DNA of 64,000 bases, from assembly GCA_030248215.1 (NCBI GenBank), contig JASANG010003911.1, positions 62,001 to 126,000 on the forward strand. The letters are read 5' to 3'. Positions within the stretch are counted from its first letter, which is position 1. Each line of letters begins with the position of its first letter. The translations under genes were made by a program, and so were the position numbers. The DNA comes from Enoplolaimus lenunculus (lineage: Eukaryota; Nematoda; Enoplea; Enoplida; Thoracostomopsidae). Below, in pieces: positions 48,601-58,996 of the stretch. Under the pieces are notes generated by a model. That model was not told the DNA's origin, did not search any database, and saw only the letters and a list, made by a program, of their open reading frames with translations.

Positions 48601-50102
48601 GTTTTCTGCAAGCTACGCTGTTGCCTGTTCACAGCAGACGTTTGGTGAATTCACGAACAATTGGTGATTCAGCTAGTCTGTTGATCAGCCGAAGCTTTTT
48701 CTTATTTCAAGAGTCGGTGTTACATTTTTGGTATCATCTTCCAGTGCAGTCCAGCAATCTCGCTTTGAGGGTAACGCGGCAAGCTTTGTATCGGTTTTAA
48801 TCACGCATCTAAAATGCATTTTGAGTTAAATTTTTTTTTGTCCGACTAACATCAAATATCAGTTGTGTTTAATTTTAAACTTAACAAATTTTAAATAATG
48901 GACCAACTTGGTATAAAAAAAGTGAATTTATTATTGGCATCTGGGCTCATGGAAAGATCAGGGGCGGAACTTTTTTCTGTATGACTGAAATAGAGTAAAC
49001 TTAAGCTTTAGACTAATTTTTTTGCTTGGCTTAGACTTAGACTTCAGCTTAGGCTTAGGAATATGCTCTTTCTTACGCTTAGGCTTAGGCTTAGAAATAT
49101 GCTTCCTACTTTTCCGCCTCTGTTCTTTACATTCGCCGGCATTGGCATGGGAAGACACGGCGGGTAGCTTCAGTCTATACCCACGACCATCCGCCTGATA
49201 ATATATCACTGTGATTAAACTTGTATAGTTGGTGCCCCCATTAAATTTCTCAATGCCTTTCATATATATACACGTATAGATATAAACATTTTGTAACTTC
49301 CTTAAGACTTGTTTTTCACCGGAGTAGGTTTTATGGTTTAGCTTAAAGTAAAAAAATCTGGTGTTTCAGGTGTGTATTAACGATTTTGATCACTGTCTAT
49401 GGGAACGCTCAGAGCCTCCACGGCTTCTAGCGACGTGGTGGAGAGCATTCGTCAAACTGAAACCAGGACGCACGCAGGTATGTCTGAGAAATTTGACAGA
49501 CTTTTCTTCGAGCAAACATCAACGTTGATCCTTTTGCTAAATTTTCTATGCGTTTAATAGCCTTCTAAATATACTGTGCTCTAAAGCCTGTTAACGTTGT
49601 GCTTCGCCGCTTCTTCGAAATACTTTTGTACCCTGCTAGCAATAATGGTTTGTTCCATTGAAGATTGTGTAAAGAATTTGGAGAATTATGTATAGTTTTT
49701 AATATAATTATAGTTTTACCATACAAATAGGTTTGCAACCATCGACAATGTCCTGTAAATTTTGGTACCCTGGATTTCCAGTTATATATATATATTGCAG
49801 TGTTTTGATTAACTGTGCATTATCCGTGAACTGCGCAAAACCAACATTATCCACGATGAAAACCTGACAATAGCGCGCTGTTAATATTGAAGATATACAA
49901 CAGTGTTAAATTTTTGCTATTCAAAACTAAGCAGGGTTATTTTGAATTTTTGGTTTAAATAAAACGTTTTTAACTCTAACTGTTTCAGATACTATTCTAC
50001 TTGGAGGGGCTCGAGCCTGGACTTTCCGTTGGTCTCGACGAGATTCGCTTAATTAGCTCAATTGACGGCCGACCGGCCCAGTGCCAGGTGCGCTGGTTTT
50101 AG
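41776..50102 (+). CDS. secreted protein with two MAM domains, 10 exons
   Basis: MAM domains are extracellular adhesion/oligomerisation modules. Exons: 41776-41848, 42188-42352, 43642-43748, 44946-45116, 45493-45571, 46280-46779, 47556-47781, 48613-48770, 49370-49477, 49989-50102. The CDS is 1701 nt (566 aa) and all phases close at GT-AG junctions. Residues 1-24 form a signal peptide (FTKLFVVTLLNFISL core). MAM1 spans about C39-C198: CDFSGSLCLWTN, PRTISLVSDTVPC, LRFIIWKSS, GWLAATVEIPQSGRPF, DIVAIDKVVYDASIC. Residues 199-389 are a low-complexity linker with basic runs (VKKRRRSSSD). MAM2 spans about C390-C561: CGFENGFCDWE, VLHFWYHLP, WWRAFVKLKPGRTQ, LSVGLDEIRL. The stop follows five residues after the last Cys. 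Reading through GTGCGC at 50088 is preferred because it is a poor donor. No transmembrane segment or enzyme domain is seen. AATAAA follows at 50251. No orthologue could be named. Confidence 0.88.
42568..42632. repeat. (AAT)n microsatellite in MAM gene intron
   Basis: About 19 AAT/TAA triplets with two interruptions near the right edge. It lies in the intron between exons 2 and 3 (42353-43641). Confidence 0.95.
44658..44920. mobile_element. TTAA-flanked TIR element with tRNA-like core
   Basis: Ends CCCCTTCTCACAT and ATGTGAGAAAGGG are inverted and each is bordered by TTAA (44654-44657 and 44921-44924). This is the pattern of non-autonomous piggyBac-type elements. Inside, on the plus strand at about 44811-44875, lies TATAGCTGAGTGGTGATGG (A-box-like) followed 40 bases later by GAGTTCGAATCCTAGC (B-box-like). 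It ends 25 bases before MAM exon 4, next to that exon's acceptor. Confidence 0.75.
44811..44875 (+). ncRNA. tRNA-like sequence inside the TTAA element
   Basis: A and B box matches and a CTCCCAC anticodon-loop-like stretch followed by CTCCAGTCACTGGAG are visible. The acceptor stem does not pair and the T stem is poor, so it is not a working tRNA gene. It could still act as an internal RNA polymerase III promoter, or be a SINE head captured by the element. Confidence 0.4.
45985..46075. repeat. dispersed repeat B fragment in MAM gene intron
   Basis: CAAGAGAATTCCGATTACAG and TTGTGTTCCGATTCCGACTG resemble the ends of repeat B brought close together, with most of the centre lost. Confidence 0.4.
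47910..48109 (+). mobile_element. GGCC-ended MITE with GCCTAA core, perfect TSD
   Basis: Starts GGCCAATGTA and ends ATCTTTGCTTGGCC. It is flanked by a perfect 8-bp duplication AAAATTTC (47902-47909 and 48110-48117). The core is rich in CCTAAGCCTAAACATAAGCC-type words. It lies in the MAM gene intron 47782-48612, between two exons of the second MAM domain. Confidence 0.9.
48944..49137 (-). mobile_element. GGCC-ended MITE with TTAGGC core, decayed TSD
   Basis: Begins GGCTCATGGAAAGATCAGGG and ends TTCTTTACATTCGCC. The flanks GGCATCTG and GGCATTGG agree at 6 of 8 bases. The interior has TTAGGCTTAGG runs and the TTTTTTTGCTTGGCTTAGAC block typical of the family. It lies in the MAM gene intron 48771-49369, in opposite orientation to the copy at 47910-48109. 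Confidence 0.85.
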
Positions 50103-50250
50103 CAATATTTTTTGTTTTCTTATATAAAATATTGTGTTTTATGGTCATATTATAGAAATTAAAGTTTTTCTTACAATGTAGCATGTTTAACATTGCATCT
50201 GAGTGCAAGCAGTGTAATTTATAACTCAAGCAGAAAATAATGTTGTTTTC

Positions 50251-50256
50251 AATAAA
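50251..50256 (+). terminator. candidate polyadenylation signal of the MAM gene
   Basis: Canonical AATAAA, 149 bases after the stop codon on the same strand. Confidence 0.5.
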
Positions 50257-51429
50257 TGCTTTATTCTGGCTTAAATCCGACAATATGTACAATCTTGTGG
50301 TCGTACAAGTTATATGTTTTTTACAAAATAGCATGTTTAATATGGCTTATCCGCAAAATACCAACAGTATGGACCTAAAACATTTCGTTGCTGCAGCCAA
50401 TCCGCTTTCCAAACAATACTAAAAAATCTGCAGGTAAAAAGTTGAAGTTGGTGCATAATTATAACTCAAATTATAATATTTTGTAATTTTTGAACTCGTA
50501 TATTAACATTTAAAACAAGAAAAACAACACACTTATGAGCAAATAAGCCTCGAACAACACAGGTTCGGCTTAAGATGAATAAAACTAATATGTGATTCTG
50601 TTTTTAGGTTTATGATTAGCAGAGTCTACTGAAGAGTTGGCGGTATTGAACGGACCAGAAGTTAACCTAAATTTGGGTTTAAATATTTGTAAAGATTTGT
50701 GTATATTTCAAATTTGGCAGTTCTCTAATTCTTAGATTTAATTTCAAGTTTGCAAATGTTGTTCATATTGGTGGGAAGTTTATTTTGGTGATTGTAATTG
50801 TAGCACTATTTTGTTAAATTCAGTTTGCAACACGCCATAGACTATTCTATTTTATCTACTGTGTCTCACTGATGTTAAAATATATCGTTTCACTAAAGAC
50901 AGATTTTATTGTACAATTTTAATTTTATACAATTTAAGATTACATTTTGGATCAAATTTCATAAATCTTAAGCAGATTTTGGGCGATTTGGCCAAAGTTA
51001 TTATTCAACTTACCTGTGAAATTGCAAAATCTAATTTGGATCAAACAAACAAATATAAATCTGTAAATGGTAAACTGTACGCTGTGACCCTGGTACTAAC
51101 AAGTTATGAATGAGTAAATATTAAAGCGACACATGTGTTGATGTTTCCGTTGTTTGGTACAAGTATATACTATTAAAGCGAAAAACAAAACAAACAGACC
51201 CTTAAATGGACAAGAAGACGGGGTACGCATATTCTGTATAAAGTAGCGGATTCAGAAATCTCTAGAAAAGGCCTGGCAAGATATAGCGGAAAAATCTACA
51301 ACTTTAATTTTAATGATAGAGCCCCTCCAAAAAAATAAACCCCGCCGATGATAAGCCTACAGGGGTAGTTTATTTCTTCAGAGCCATGAAGTAGAACATA
51401 AGAAATAATGGGCGTTACGAATTAAACTG

Positions 51430-51435
51430 TTTATT
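51430..51435 (-). terminator. candidate polyadenylation signal of the Not gene
   Basis: TTTATT on the plus strand is AATAAA on the minus strand, about 260 bases past the Not stop codon. If used, the 3' UTR would include the MITE at 51491-51631. Confidence 0.45.
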
Positions 51436-51490
51436 TGGTGGCTAATAGGAATATTTCGCAGCGTAGACACATTAGAAGCTTCGTTATTTT

Positions 51491-51631
51491 GGCCCATATA
51501 TAAACATCAGAGGCGGAACGTTTTTCTGAGGGAATACAATCGAGTAAGCTTAAGCTTTTATCCTTACACTTTAAGCTTAGGCTTAGGAATATGCTCATAC
51601 TGCTGTTACGGCCCTGTCCTTTACATTGGTC
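51491..51631 (-). mobile_element. GGCC-ended MITE with perfect 8-bp TSD
   Basis: Begins GGCCCATATATAAACATCAG and ends TCCTTTACATTGGTC. It is flanked by GTTATTTT at 51483-51490 and 51632-51639. It is shorter (141 bp) than most copies and has TTAAGCTTAGGCTTAGG in the core. It probably lies in the 3' UTR of the Not gene. Confidence 0.9.
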
Positions 51632-51696
51632 GTTATTTTTAAGCATTGTAAGCACGTTTATGTTTAAATGGCACACATTTTGAATTTTCCATTCAA

Positions 51697-54600
51697 TTAT
51701 GTTTGACAGAAAGATTTCTCTGCTTCACTAAAATGATGGCAGATAGCGTCGTCACATTTAAGGATTTCGATTTCTGAATTATTGCTGTTTCCAGTGCATT
51801 CATCACTGTGATTAATGACGTGTTCTTGTTGTTGTTGTTGTTGTTGATGATGATGATGCGGATGTTGTTGTTGTTGTTGCTGCAGAAGCAGACGACGCCA
51901 TTTGATTCGTCGATTTTGAAACCAAACCTTAACCTAAAAGCAGTTATGGTGTTCAAAATTAATTTTCGCCAAACAACCCGTGTCATGAAAAAATTTGTCC
52001 CATGCGCTAGCGGTTTCATGAAGATGGTCGATGTGGATCGTCTCACAATCCCTGCTGTGTTAAAAAACGTTGCGAAACACGTTGTTCATCTAAAACTCAT
52101 TTTGTGTTTCTAACCGGATCGCTTCAAATACAGCGGATATACATACAAAAACGAGGTCAAAAATTTTGGGCCTTCGACATGCGCAAATTTTAAAATATTG
52201 AAAAAATTTGTTATATTATAAAAATTTGTTTTAAAAATTGTAAAATTTCCAAAGCCAAAAACTGTTTTCCATCACCGGAAGACCGTTGATCCGTCACTGA
52301 CTTATTTTTGTTTCGTGATGACAGGGTAATGTTTTGTTTATTTTCACATTTTATTGCCGCGAGCATAGCACCTATGTAGAGTGTAGCCCAGTTAATATTA
52401 TACCTGAGCTTCGGATAAATCAAGTTGCGAAGCAATCGCGATACGATCTCTGCCAACCATGTATTGTTGTTGTCTAAAATATGCTTCAAGAACGGTCAGT
52501 TGAAACGCTGAAAATATTGTTCGAACTCGTCGCGGTTTGACCGATTTTTTTGAAGTAGACTGTGTTCGGAACTTTTCTGATGACTTTGACGCTGAAAAAC
52601 AGCGAATATATTATAAGCACTCGGAAACAATCGTTAGAATACACTTTAAAAATGGTGAGTCAGATTGACTCTCTCCGAAATAGGCTTTTCCTGACTACAC
52701 AAACTGAGTCAAAATTTGACTCTCGCGGAGTCGAATTTTGACTCAGTTTGTTGTAGTCAGGAAAAGCCTATTTCGAAGAGAGTCAATTTGAGTCACTATT
52801 TTTTGCAGTGCATAAACTCCGATCTGAATATTAATTAAACAAGCGTTGGACACAGATTTAAATTTAAAAATATATGCTAATTTAGGGTTTGTCAAAGCTC
52901 CTAGTTTACAAAAACATGCTATGTTGTTTAGCATATTTCCTTACAACGTTTACATATTTAACAGGGAAATAACTTGATCATAGAAGAACCCAGCACACTT
53001 AATCTATTGAGTGGCGTCTGCAGTTCTCTTGAGTTTTAAACAAGCTGGTTCAAAAATACGTTTGCTGCCATTCCAGCTTAAAACATAAGGTACCTAAACA
53101 CTACCAACGTTCAGTGGCGAATCCAGAAATTTTTGCAAGGGGGGCTGCGTGGAATAGAATCGTGGAAAAGTGAAGAAAAACTCGCGAGCGAAGCGAGCGA
53201 AAAAACCATTCGTTCTATCTATTATTTAACATAACGACTAAACATTGATAATATTACTGTTTAGCCCATGTAGCATAGAGTCATCCCGTTGTAGCAAGAC
53301 AACAATAAGTAGGAGTGCAGCATAATCAAACAAGCGCTCAACTCGAAAAGAGCAAAAATAACTCATAGAAAATTTTTTTTTGCATTGAGTTCACAGGGGA
53401 GTTCACAGGGAATACCGCCCCCTAAACCCCTTTCAATTCAAGGGACATTAAGCATGATAGAAAGTTGTCGTTCATTAGCTTTTTCTCAATTTTAAATGTT
53501 ATACAAGGACAGCTAAAATTTCTAATTTCGTATACATATAGCTTAATCTCTTAGTGCCAGGTACTTCTGGGTAGCAGGACCACATTCTGGTTAGGGTCTT
53601 TTAAAGTCACATTCGATTAAGGAGGACGCAGCCCTTCTCATTGGAAAGTAAAACTGCCCATGATTGAGTTGTGTGGGTGGAAGTGCGCAAAAGGTTAGAA
53701 ATGTGATACTAATGCAATCTGACATCCCAAACGGATAGTAAAAATAACGGAAACGGAAACGGAACATTTCGGTTACATTCTGTCTCAAATGATGTTCAAT
53801 TTTTTTGAGACAGATCAAATGTATAGAAATTATTGACTTGTTTACAAACGAGGGTAGAGAACGATGCTGCTATTTTTAATTGCCATTTTATTGCACCACT
53901 GACAGCTGAATTAAAACGGCCAATGTAAAGAACAGGGGCGGAACAGTATTATAAACATATTCGTAAGCTTAAGTCTAAGACGAAGCCTAAGCCTAAGCGT
54001 AAAAGAATGAGCATATTCATAAGCCTAAGCATAAGCCTAAACCAAGCAAAAAACTAGTTTAAAGCTTAAGGCTTAAGCTTACTCTATTCTAGTCTCACAG
54101 AAAAACGTTCCGCGCCTGATCTTTATACGGCCCATTAAAACAAAAGACTTTCGTTAATAGTTTCATGCTTGACAAGTAAAACATAATCTTTGGTTTAGAC
54201 TAGGTTGAAGCTTAAACTCAAGACATAGAAAATGTAAAAGTGATAAAAACCATCCCAGCGTCCCAGCTGTTGTGTTGTCCTCGATATCATTGCTCCTACG
54301 GATGGCCCTGCTGCCCTGCTGTCCCGACTGTCGTGTTGTAACAGCTATCCTGGTGTCACGGCTATACTATATCTCGGCTGTCCTGCTACTGCTGTCCTGC
54401 TGTCCCGGCTTTACTGCTGTCCCGACTGTCGTGCTGTCCCGCCTCTCCTGTGTTCCTAGCTGTCCTGCTCTCCGCCACTTCTACTGTCCCGCCGTCCCAG
54501 CTGTCCTGCTGTCCCACTGCTTTATTTTTAAGGAAAATCCGGGCAAGCGGCAGAAGTGATTCACATTGACTACTTCGATTTTGTTGTCCTTGGAACAGCG

Positions 54601-54808
54601 GTGCGCGGCCCTCAAAGTAACATTGGCAACACTTACTATAGCTGTGGTAAGATTGAGTTTGTGTATTCAAGCGAATATTTTCACTTTGAGTTCGATTTAA
54701 CAAGAAATCAATTGTAAACGCTGCACGTGTAACATTTGATGGGCTGCTATTATTAGACTTAGCGCTTGTGTCGAGTTCAAAATCTTGATGTTTTGTAGTA
54801 AGCCGCAT
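51697..54808 (-). CDS. NOTO: Not-family homeobox transcription factor, 3 exons
   Basis: Not/floating-head class homeodomain protein. In chordates it acts as a repressor specifying notochord, and it is more broadly present in animals. Exons: 54808-54637, 52591-52404, 51933-51697. The CDS is 597 nt (198 aa) and phases 1 and 0 close at good GT-AG sites. Residues 31-37 (FTIDFLL) form an eh1-type Groucho-binding motif near the N terminus, as in Not proteins. The homeodomain is residues 77-136: R5, F8, L16, F20, W48, F49, N51 and R53 are all present, with Q50. The segment QQYMVGRDRIAIASQL and the recognition helix VKVWFQNRRIKWRR match the Not class (QYMVG-type helix 2 region, IKWRK-like end). The intron falls exactly between homeodomain positions 44 and 45. 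A CAN/CAT run after the homeodomain encodes Q6-HPH4-Q6. Not rather than Emx/Vax/Hhex is preferred because of the YMVG and RRIKW pair. Confidence 0.9.
52632..52815. mobile_element. foldback element/long hairpin in Not intron 1
   Basis: Two arms of about 67 bases surround a short CGCGG loop. GACTCTCTCCGAAATAGGCT pairs with AGCCTATTTCGAAGAGAGTC, and TTTTCCTGACTACACAAACT with AGTTTGTTGTAGTCAGGAAA. Outside this, CACTTTAAAAAT and ATTTTTTGCAGTG continue the inversion. Identity between arms is high (roughly 90%). It begins about 40 bases upstream of exon 2, on the transcribed side. Confidence 0.85.
53918..54133 (+). mobile_element. GGCC-ended MITE with GCCTAA core, perfect TSD
   Basis: Starts GGCCAATGTAAAGAACAGGG and ends CGCCTGATCTTTATACGGCCC. 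It is flanked by ATTAAAAC at 53910-53917 and 54134-54141. This is the best full-length reference copy: TIR, GCGGAAC next to it, hexamer runs, AAACCAAGCAAAAAACTAGT and TTCTAGTCTCACAGAAAAAC. It lies in Not intron 1, 200 bases left of a TGTCCC minisatellite. Confidence 0.92.
54246..54530. repeat. degenerate CTGTCC(C/T) minisatellite in Not intron 1
   Basis: Many variants of GCTGTCCTGCTGTCCCGACTG occur over about 280 bases. It gives a long minus-strand open frame that continues the Not exon 1 frame past its donor at 54636, but that part is intronic. A shorter relative lies at about 3585-3660. Confidence 0.8.
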
Positions 54809-55373
54809 TATTCGGTTAATTTAAGACAATAACTTGCTGTATCCGTTGACTTAGCAACAAACTGAAACTATTTACAATATATTTACAGTTTGAAGCCAAA
54901 GGTTTGCAAAAATTAGTTGAACTATAAAACCGTGTGTTCTGTTACAACTTTAAGATAAGCGAATAGGTTGTTGCAGAGTATCCTCAGACTTGTGTCTCAG
55001 TGGGAGCAGGCACAAGAAGTTATCACGAATGGTAAATAAAGCTTATAAATAGAAAAATCTTACGTGTACAAAGCAAATATTTTTTCACGAACATACTTTA
55101 CTAGTTGGCAAGTTATGGTTTGTTTTTCATATTAATTTCTCACGCCCTATAGGTAATTTTAAGCTACTTGCAGTGCTGTTTTGTACCCCTGTCGGACAGA
55201 GGTGACTGGACAATTTTTTACATGCACGTAGACATTATAACGTAGGCCTTTCTTCAAGAAATATCACTTTTCCGAAAGATTTTAAAGCAGGTCGCTCAAC
55301 GTTTTTTGCTCAGTTGCTTAATAACCAGTGGGACAGCTTTACCAAACGTTATAACTAATGGCATACAATGACT

Positions 55374-55782
55374 GGCCTATGTTACTTTTGGAGGAGTCAA
55401 GGTTTCTTTTGATTGTGTAAAAGAGTAGGTTTAGATTTTTTTGCTTAGGCTTAGGCTTAAACTTAGGCTTAGCTTTGGAACATACTTTTGCAATGCTTAG
55501 GCTTAGCCTTACACTCAAAATAATATTTCTGATATTTAAGAAAAAATTTCTTACATTTAAGAAATATAATTAGCAAGGCGCACTTGAAAAGTATTTGTGT
55601 TATAAAACAGAAAAGTTTTCAAAAAAGTTTTGAAATAAAGTCTGAAAATGAACGTTTTCCAGTTATTTTTAGAAAAATTGTCTTAAATATCGGAAAAACT
55701 TTTCAGATTTGCCACAGAAAATACTTTTCTGAATAAAAAATATGCTTAATCTACTTTTACGCCACTAAACGTAACATTGGCC
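55374..55782 (+). mobile_element. GGCC-ended MITE, longer GTTACTTT subfamily copy
   Basis: Starts GGCCTATGTTACTTTTGG and ends ACTAAACGTAACATTGGCC. The flanks CAATGACT (55366-55373) and CAATGAAA (55783-55790) share CAATGA. The 409-bp length, against about 130-150 for its relatives, comes from an AT-rich middle with repeated TTTCTTACATTTAAGAAA-like inversions. Confidence 0.8.
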
Positions 55783-56401
55783 CAATGAAATAAGGATCCA
55801 ATTTTTACCTAGATATATATTACAACTATGTAGGAGTACTTTATACGATAGTAGCGAAACTATTACTATGGCCTGGATTTTTTTTGTAGTAAGGTCCATA
55901 AAATGAAATGATGCCCTTCACACGGCTGCCGAGGCTCTTCGCACTGGTCACCCAGTTTGGTGTCCGGCGGCGCGCGGAGATGTCCGGACGCGAGCGGCGA
56001 TTGTAGCGAAACTCTATTTGTAGACGCTCATGTTTTGATTTTAAAACCATTAGCAATTTTTCATCAAAACCGTTTACAGTTTTTATACGCGGTTTAACTT
56101 AGACTTTACTCTTTAGGATATACTCAGGTATATATGTTAGGTTAACTGGAGTTTTAATTTTCAACATTTTCATCTAAATGAAATATTTATTAGCTTGTTC
56201 TCAGCAGACACCAAAAATATACGTTTCGAAGCTGTCCCGGTTACATATTACAATTATCATGTTACAGCCTTTCCGATTGTCTTAAGTGAAATATTTTGGG
56301 GTCAAAGCCGTTTCACTGTTCCAGCAGAGATACACGTTTTAAAGCGACCATTTCCATGTAACATTGTAGAATTCTGTTCTTTCTGGAGACTGGGTAAAAA
56401 T

Positions 56402-56551
56402 GACCAACGTATAGAACAATGCCGTTATAGTAGTATAAGCATATTCCTAAGCCTAAACTTAAAGCATAAGCAAAACAATTAGTCTAAACATTAAGCTTGC
56501 TCTTTTGCGTTCTCGTAGAAGAACGTTCCGTTCCTGATTTTTACATGGACC
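56402..56551 (+). mobile_element. GGCC-family MITE, decayed ends
   Basis: GACCAACGTATAGAACAATG at the left and TTCCTGATTTTTACATGGAC at the right. The flanks GTAAAAAT and GTAAAGGC agree at 5 of 8. The core keeps TATTCCTAAGCCTAAACTTA and AGTCTAAACATTAAGCTTGC. Confidence 0.7.
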
Positions 56552-58081
56552 GTAAAGGCGAACGGTTCAAGAATTTTTGGACTTATTAGGATATTAGTGC
56601 AGTAAACGTGATCACAACAGACACAACAACCAAATTAAAACTCTTAAATTGTCAAACTTAATTAATTTTGTTCATTGTCAGTTTTAGCTGGTAAATAATA
56701 TCAAAACGAGAGATGTATAATATAATGAAATTCTTTTGACATTTAATTGGCATTGAAGTGTGAGCGAAAGGTTTACTAAAGTTTTGAACGACAAATTAAA
56801 ATTACTCTTAGTTGTCAGATGGTAAATTTAGCCGAATTTCAAACTGTATTTGTCACGTAAAGTATGTAATTTGATTGGTTTTGGATAATTATATACAACT
56901 GATAAATCTTTAGGTCGATGAAAAGGTTATTTTAATGAGGATTGCAGTACAGACGCTGTCATTGCCGCAATTTTAAACCTTTTCAACCAGTCGTTAAGCA
57001 GTTTCGTTTTCGGTCGTGGAAGCATCGAACATATTTTTGCATTGGCGAAAATCTGCATACTTAGCTTATTATCTAGCGGCGGATCCAGGATTTTCTGACG
57101 GGGAGGGGGCGGGGTGGCAAATGTTATGAACCGCAAAAATTGTAAGGTATAAACCTTATCAATTTGTCACCAAAACATTTTCTGATGGGGTAAATTGTAA
57201 AGAGCTTATCAATTTATCAAAAAATTTCTGACGAAAAAATTATGAACCTTATCTTTTTTACAAAACGTTTTGTGAGAGGAAAAATTGTAAAATTCAGAAA
57301 TACATTTTTGTGTATTTTAAAACAAAACAATGCACAGCTTATAAGCTGGTTAATGAGTAAAAATTTCAATATTGCCGTTCGAAACAAAATAAGACCAGCA
57401 ATTCTAGATAAACAAACTACTTTAAGAGGTGACAACACCATTTGTTGAAAATTTATTTTTGCAAGTTATCTAAATAAAACATATAAAACAATTAATTTTT
57501 TCGACGACTTGACAAACAACGACGCCGTCGTTGTGATGTTGTGAATTTTTGAGAATTATGTGACTACAAAATATAGAAATATTAAATATAAATTTGAACC
57601 AATTTTTGAGTCTAGGAATCGTCCAAAATTATCACCGTTCATAAAACAGTAGGAGGAAATTTGTGCTTTAAAACAGTCGAATGCTGTAAAAATATGCGAA
57701 ATATGTTTTGAGGGAGACTGCGCCGTGTGAAATATTGCATCGCGGTATTCCGTCAATTTTTATTATGCGCAAAATATAACAAATTGCTTATAGTTAAGTT
57801 TTTTACTAATTATTACCTTTAATTTTCTAGATCTTTACTGTAACAAGAAAATAGAATTGAATCGAAAAATAACTCAATGCCGTATTGTCAATGAATTAAT
57901 TTTCAGTTGAGTTTCATTCAAAACATACCAATGATTTACATTTCGTAGAATTAATATATTCCAATGTTCTGGCTAAAAATTCTATAATTGAAAGGTTTTT
58001 GATATAAGCACTCTACCGTACCCGTGCTCTTAAGATAAGTTCATTCATTTGTTAACCATCAAAGCATAAGCAGGTGAAAAT

Positions 58082-58254
58082 CAGGGTGTAACTCGATATT
58101 TGTTTCTGTTTTCGTTTCCACTGAAAATCGGCTTCCGTTTCTGTTATAGAATTACCGAAAAATTGATGCTCAAAATTAGTTAGTTAACAATGCCGTTTGC
58201 GTTATTTTGATCACTATCCGTTTCATACATTTTTACTATCCGTTTACAATCTGG
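58082..58254 (+). mobile_element. possible CAGGGTGTAA-ended MITE
   Basis: Begins CAGGGTGTAACTCGATATTT and ends ACTATCCGTTTACAATCTGG. Related CGGATAGT..AACGGAAACGG blocks occur near 38583 and 53735. The centre is made of GTTTCNGTTTTCGTTTCC-like words. No target duplication could be read, so the borders are approximate. Confidence 0.5.
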
Positions 58255-58778
58255 AATGTATTACAGGCGAACTCAGCGGACTGCTCCACCACAATCCGTA
58301 TTCGTTTATGCGAAGTTGAATAAAGTAAGGCTTGTTCAACAACCACCGGTTTGCCAACGTTGAGAACCATTATAGAGTTTGGTTTAATCGGAATCGCTCC
58401 AACCAATCCCAATTTCTGAATACGCAACTGTGATTGATATATAAATAGTGGATTCACACACATTAATGTACCAATATTTAAACAGGCGCCGATGTATTAC
58501 CTTTTGTGGTACGATTTACAATGTGGAACTTGAATGCACGGAAATGTATGTTTACAGGATATATAAAAACATTTTTAATATTCGGGAAAACATAATTAAA
58601 AATAATATTAGCAAGCCATTGGGGATCAGCTCCACCGGACCGTGGGTGTTTAAAGTCCACATAGTTGCACTTTCCTCATTGGACTGTTTTGCGGCTTAGT
58701 ATTTAATGTTAGTTTTGTGAAAAAAAGCTATCATACAGTTGTGGCAAATCCGAATTAATACAGTCATATAATAATAGA

Positions 58779-58996
58779 GTAACTTCAAACTTCAGACTGA
58801 TAGTTTTGCTTAAGCTTATTAAGCCCAGGTATAGGCTCATCATTACACTTAGGTTTAGGCTTAGGCAGCTTAGGCTTAAGCTTATCCTGACGCTTTAGGC
58901 TTAGGAGTTTGTAGGCTTAGGCAGTTTAGACTTAAGCTTATCCTGACGCTTTAGGCTTAGGAATTTGCTTATACTGACTTGTTTTATACATTGGCC
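58779..58996 (-). mobile_element. GGCC-family MITE with duplicated TTAGGC block
   Basis: Ends TTTATACATTGGCC at the right. The left TIR is not recognisable. The core contains two near-identical blocks of about 65 bases, TTAGGCAGCTTAGGCTTAAG and TTAGGCAGTTTAGACTTAAG, each followed by CTTATCCTGACGCTTTAGGC. This shows internal expansion of the hexamer region. Confidence 0.7.

Larger units (their letters stand above)
50103..51696. other. convergent intergenic region between MAM gene and Not gene
   Basis: Contains the presumed 3' UTRs of both genes, which run toward each other, and one GGCC-ended MITE with perfect TSD (51491-51631). A decayed GGATTCAGAAATC...GGCCTGG element end lies near 51245. 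No further exon was seen. Confidence 0.7.

Noticed and set aside
51808-52113. 101-residue plus-strand frame
   Set aside because: It is the antisense shadow of the Not homeobox exon and its polyQ/His run.
54386-54636. C-terminal half of the open frame that continues Not exon 1
   Set aside because: A strong donor (A|GTAAGT) at 54636 joins in phase to the homeobox exon. The continuation is a TGTCCC minisatellite and is intronic.
58236-58463. 75-residue minus-strand frame next to opposing 58448-58699 frame
   Set aside because: Partly inside a CAGGGTGTAA-ended element, with no matching splice partner and no recognised motif.
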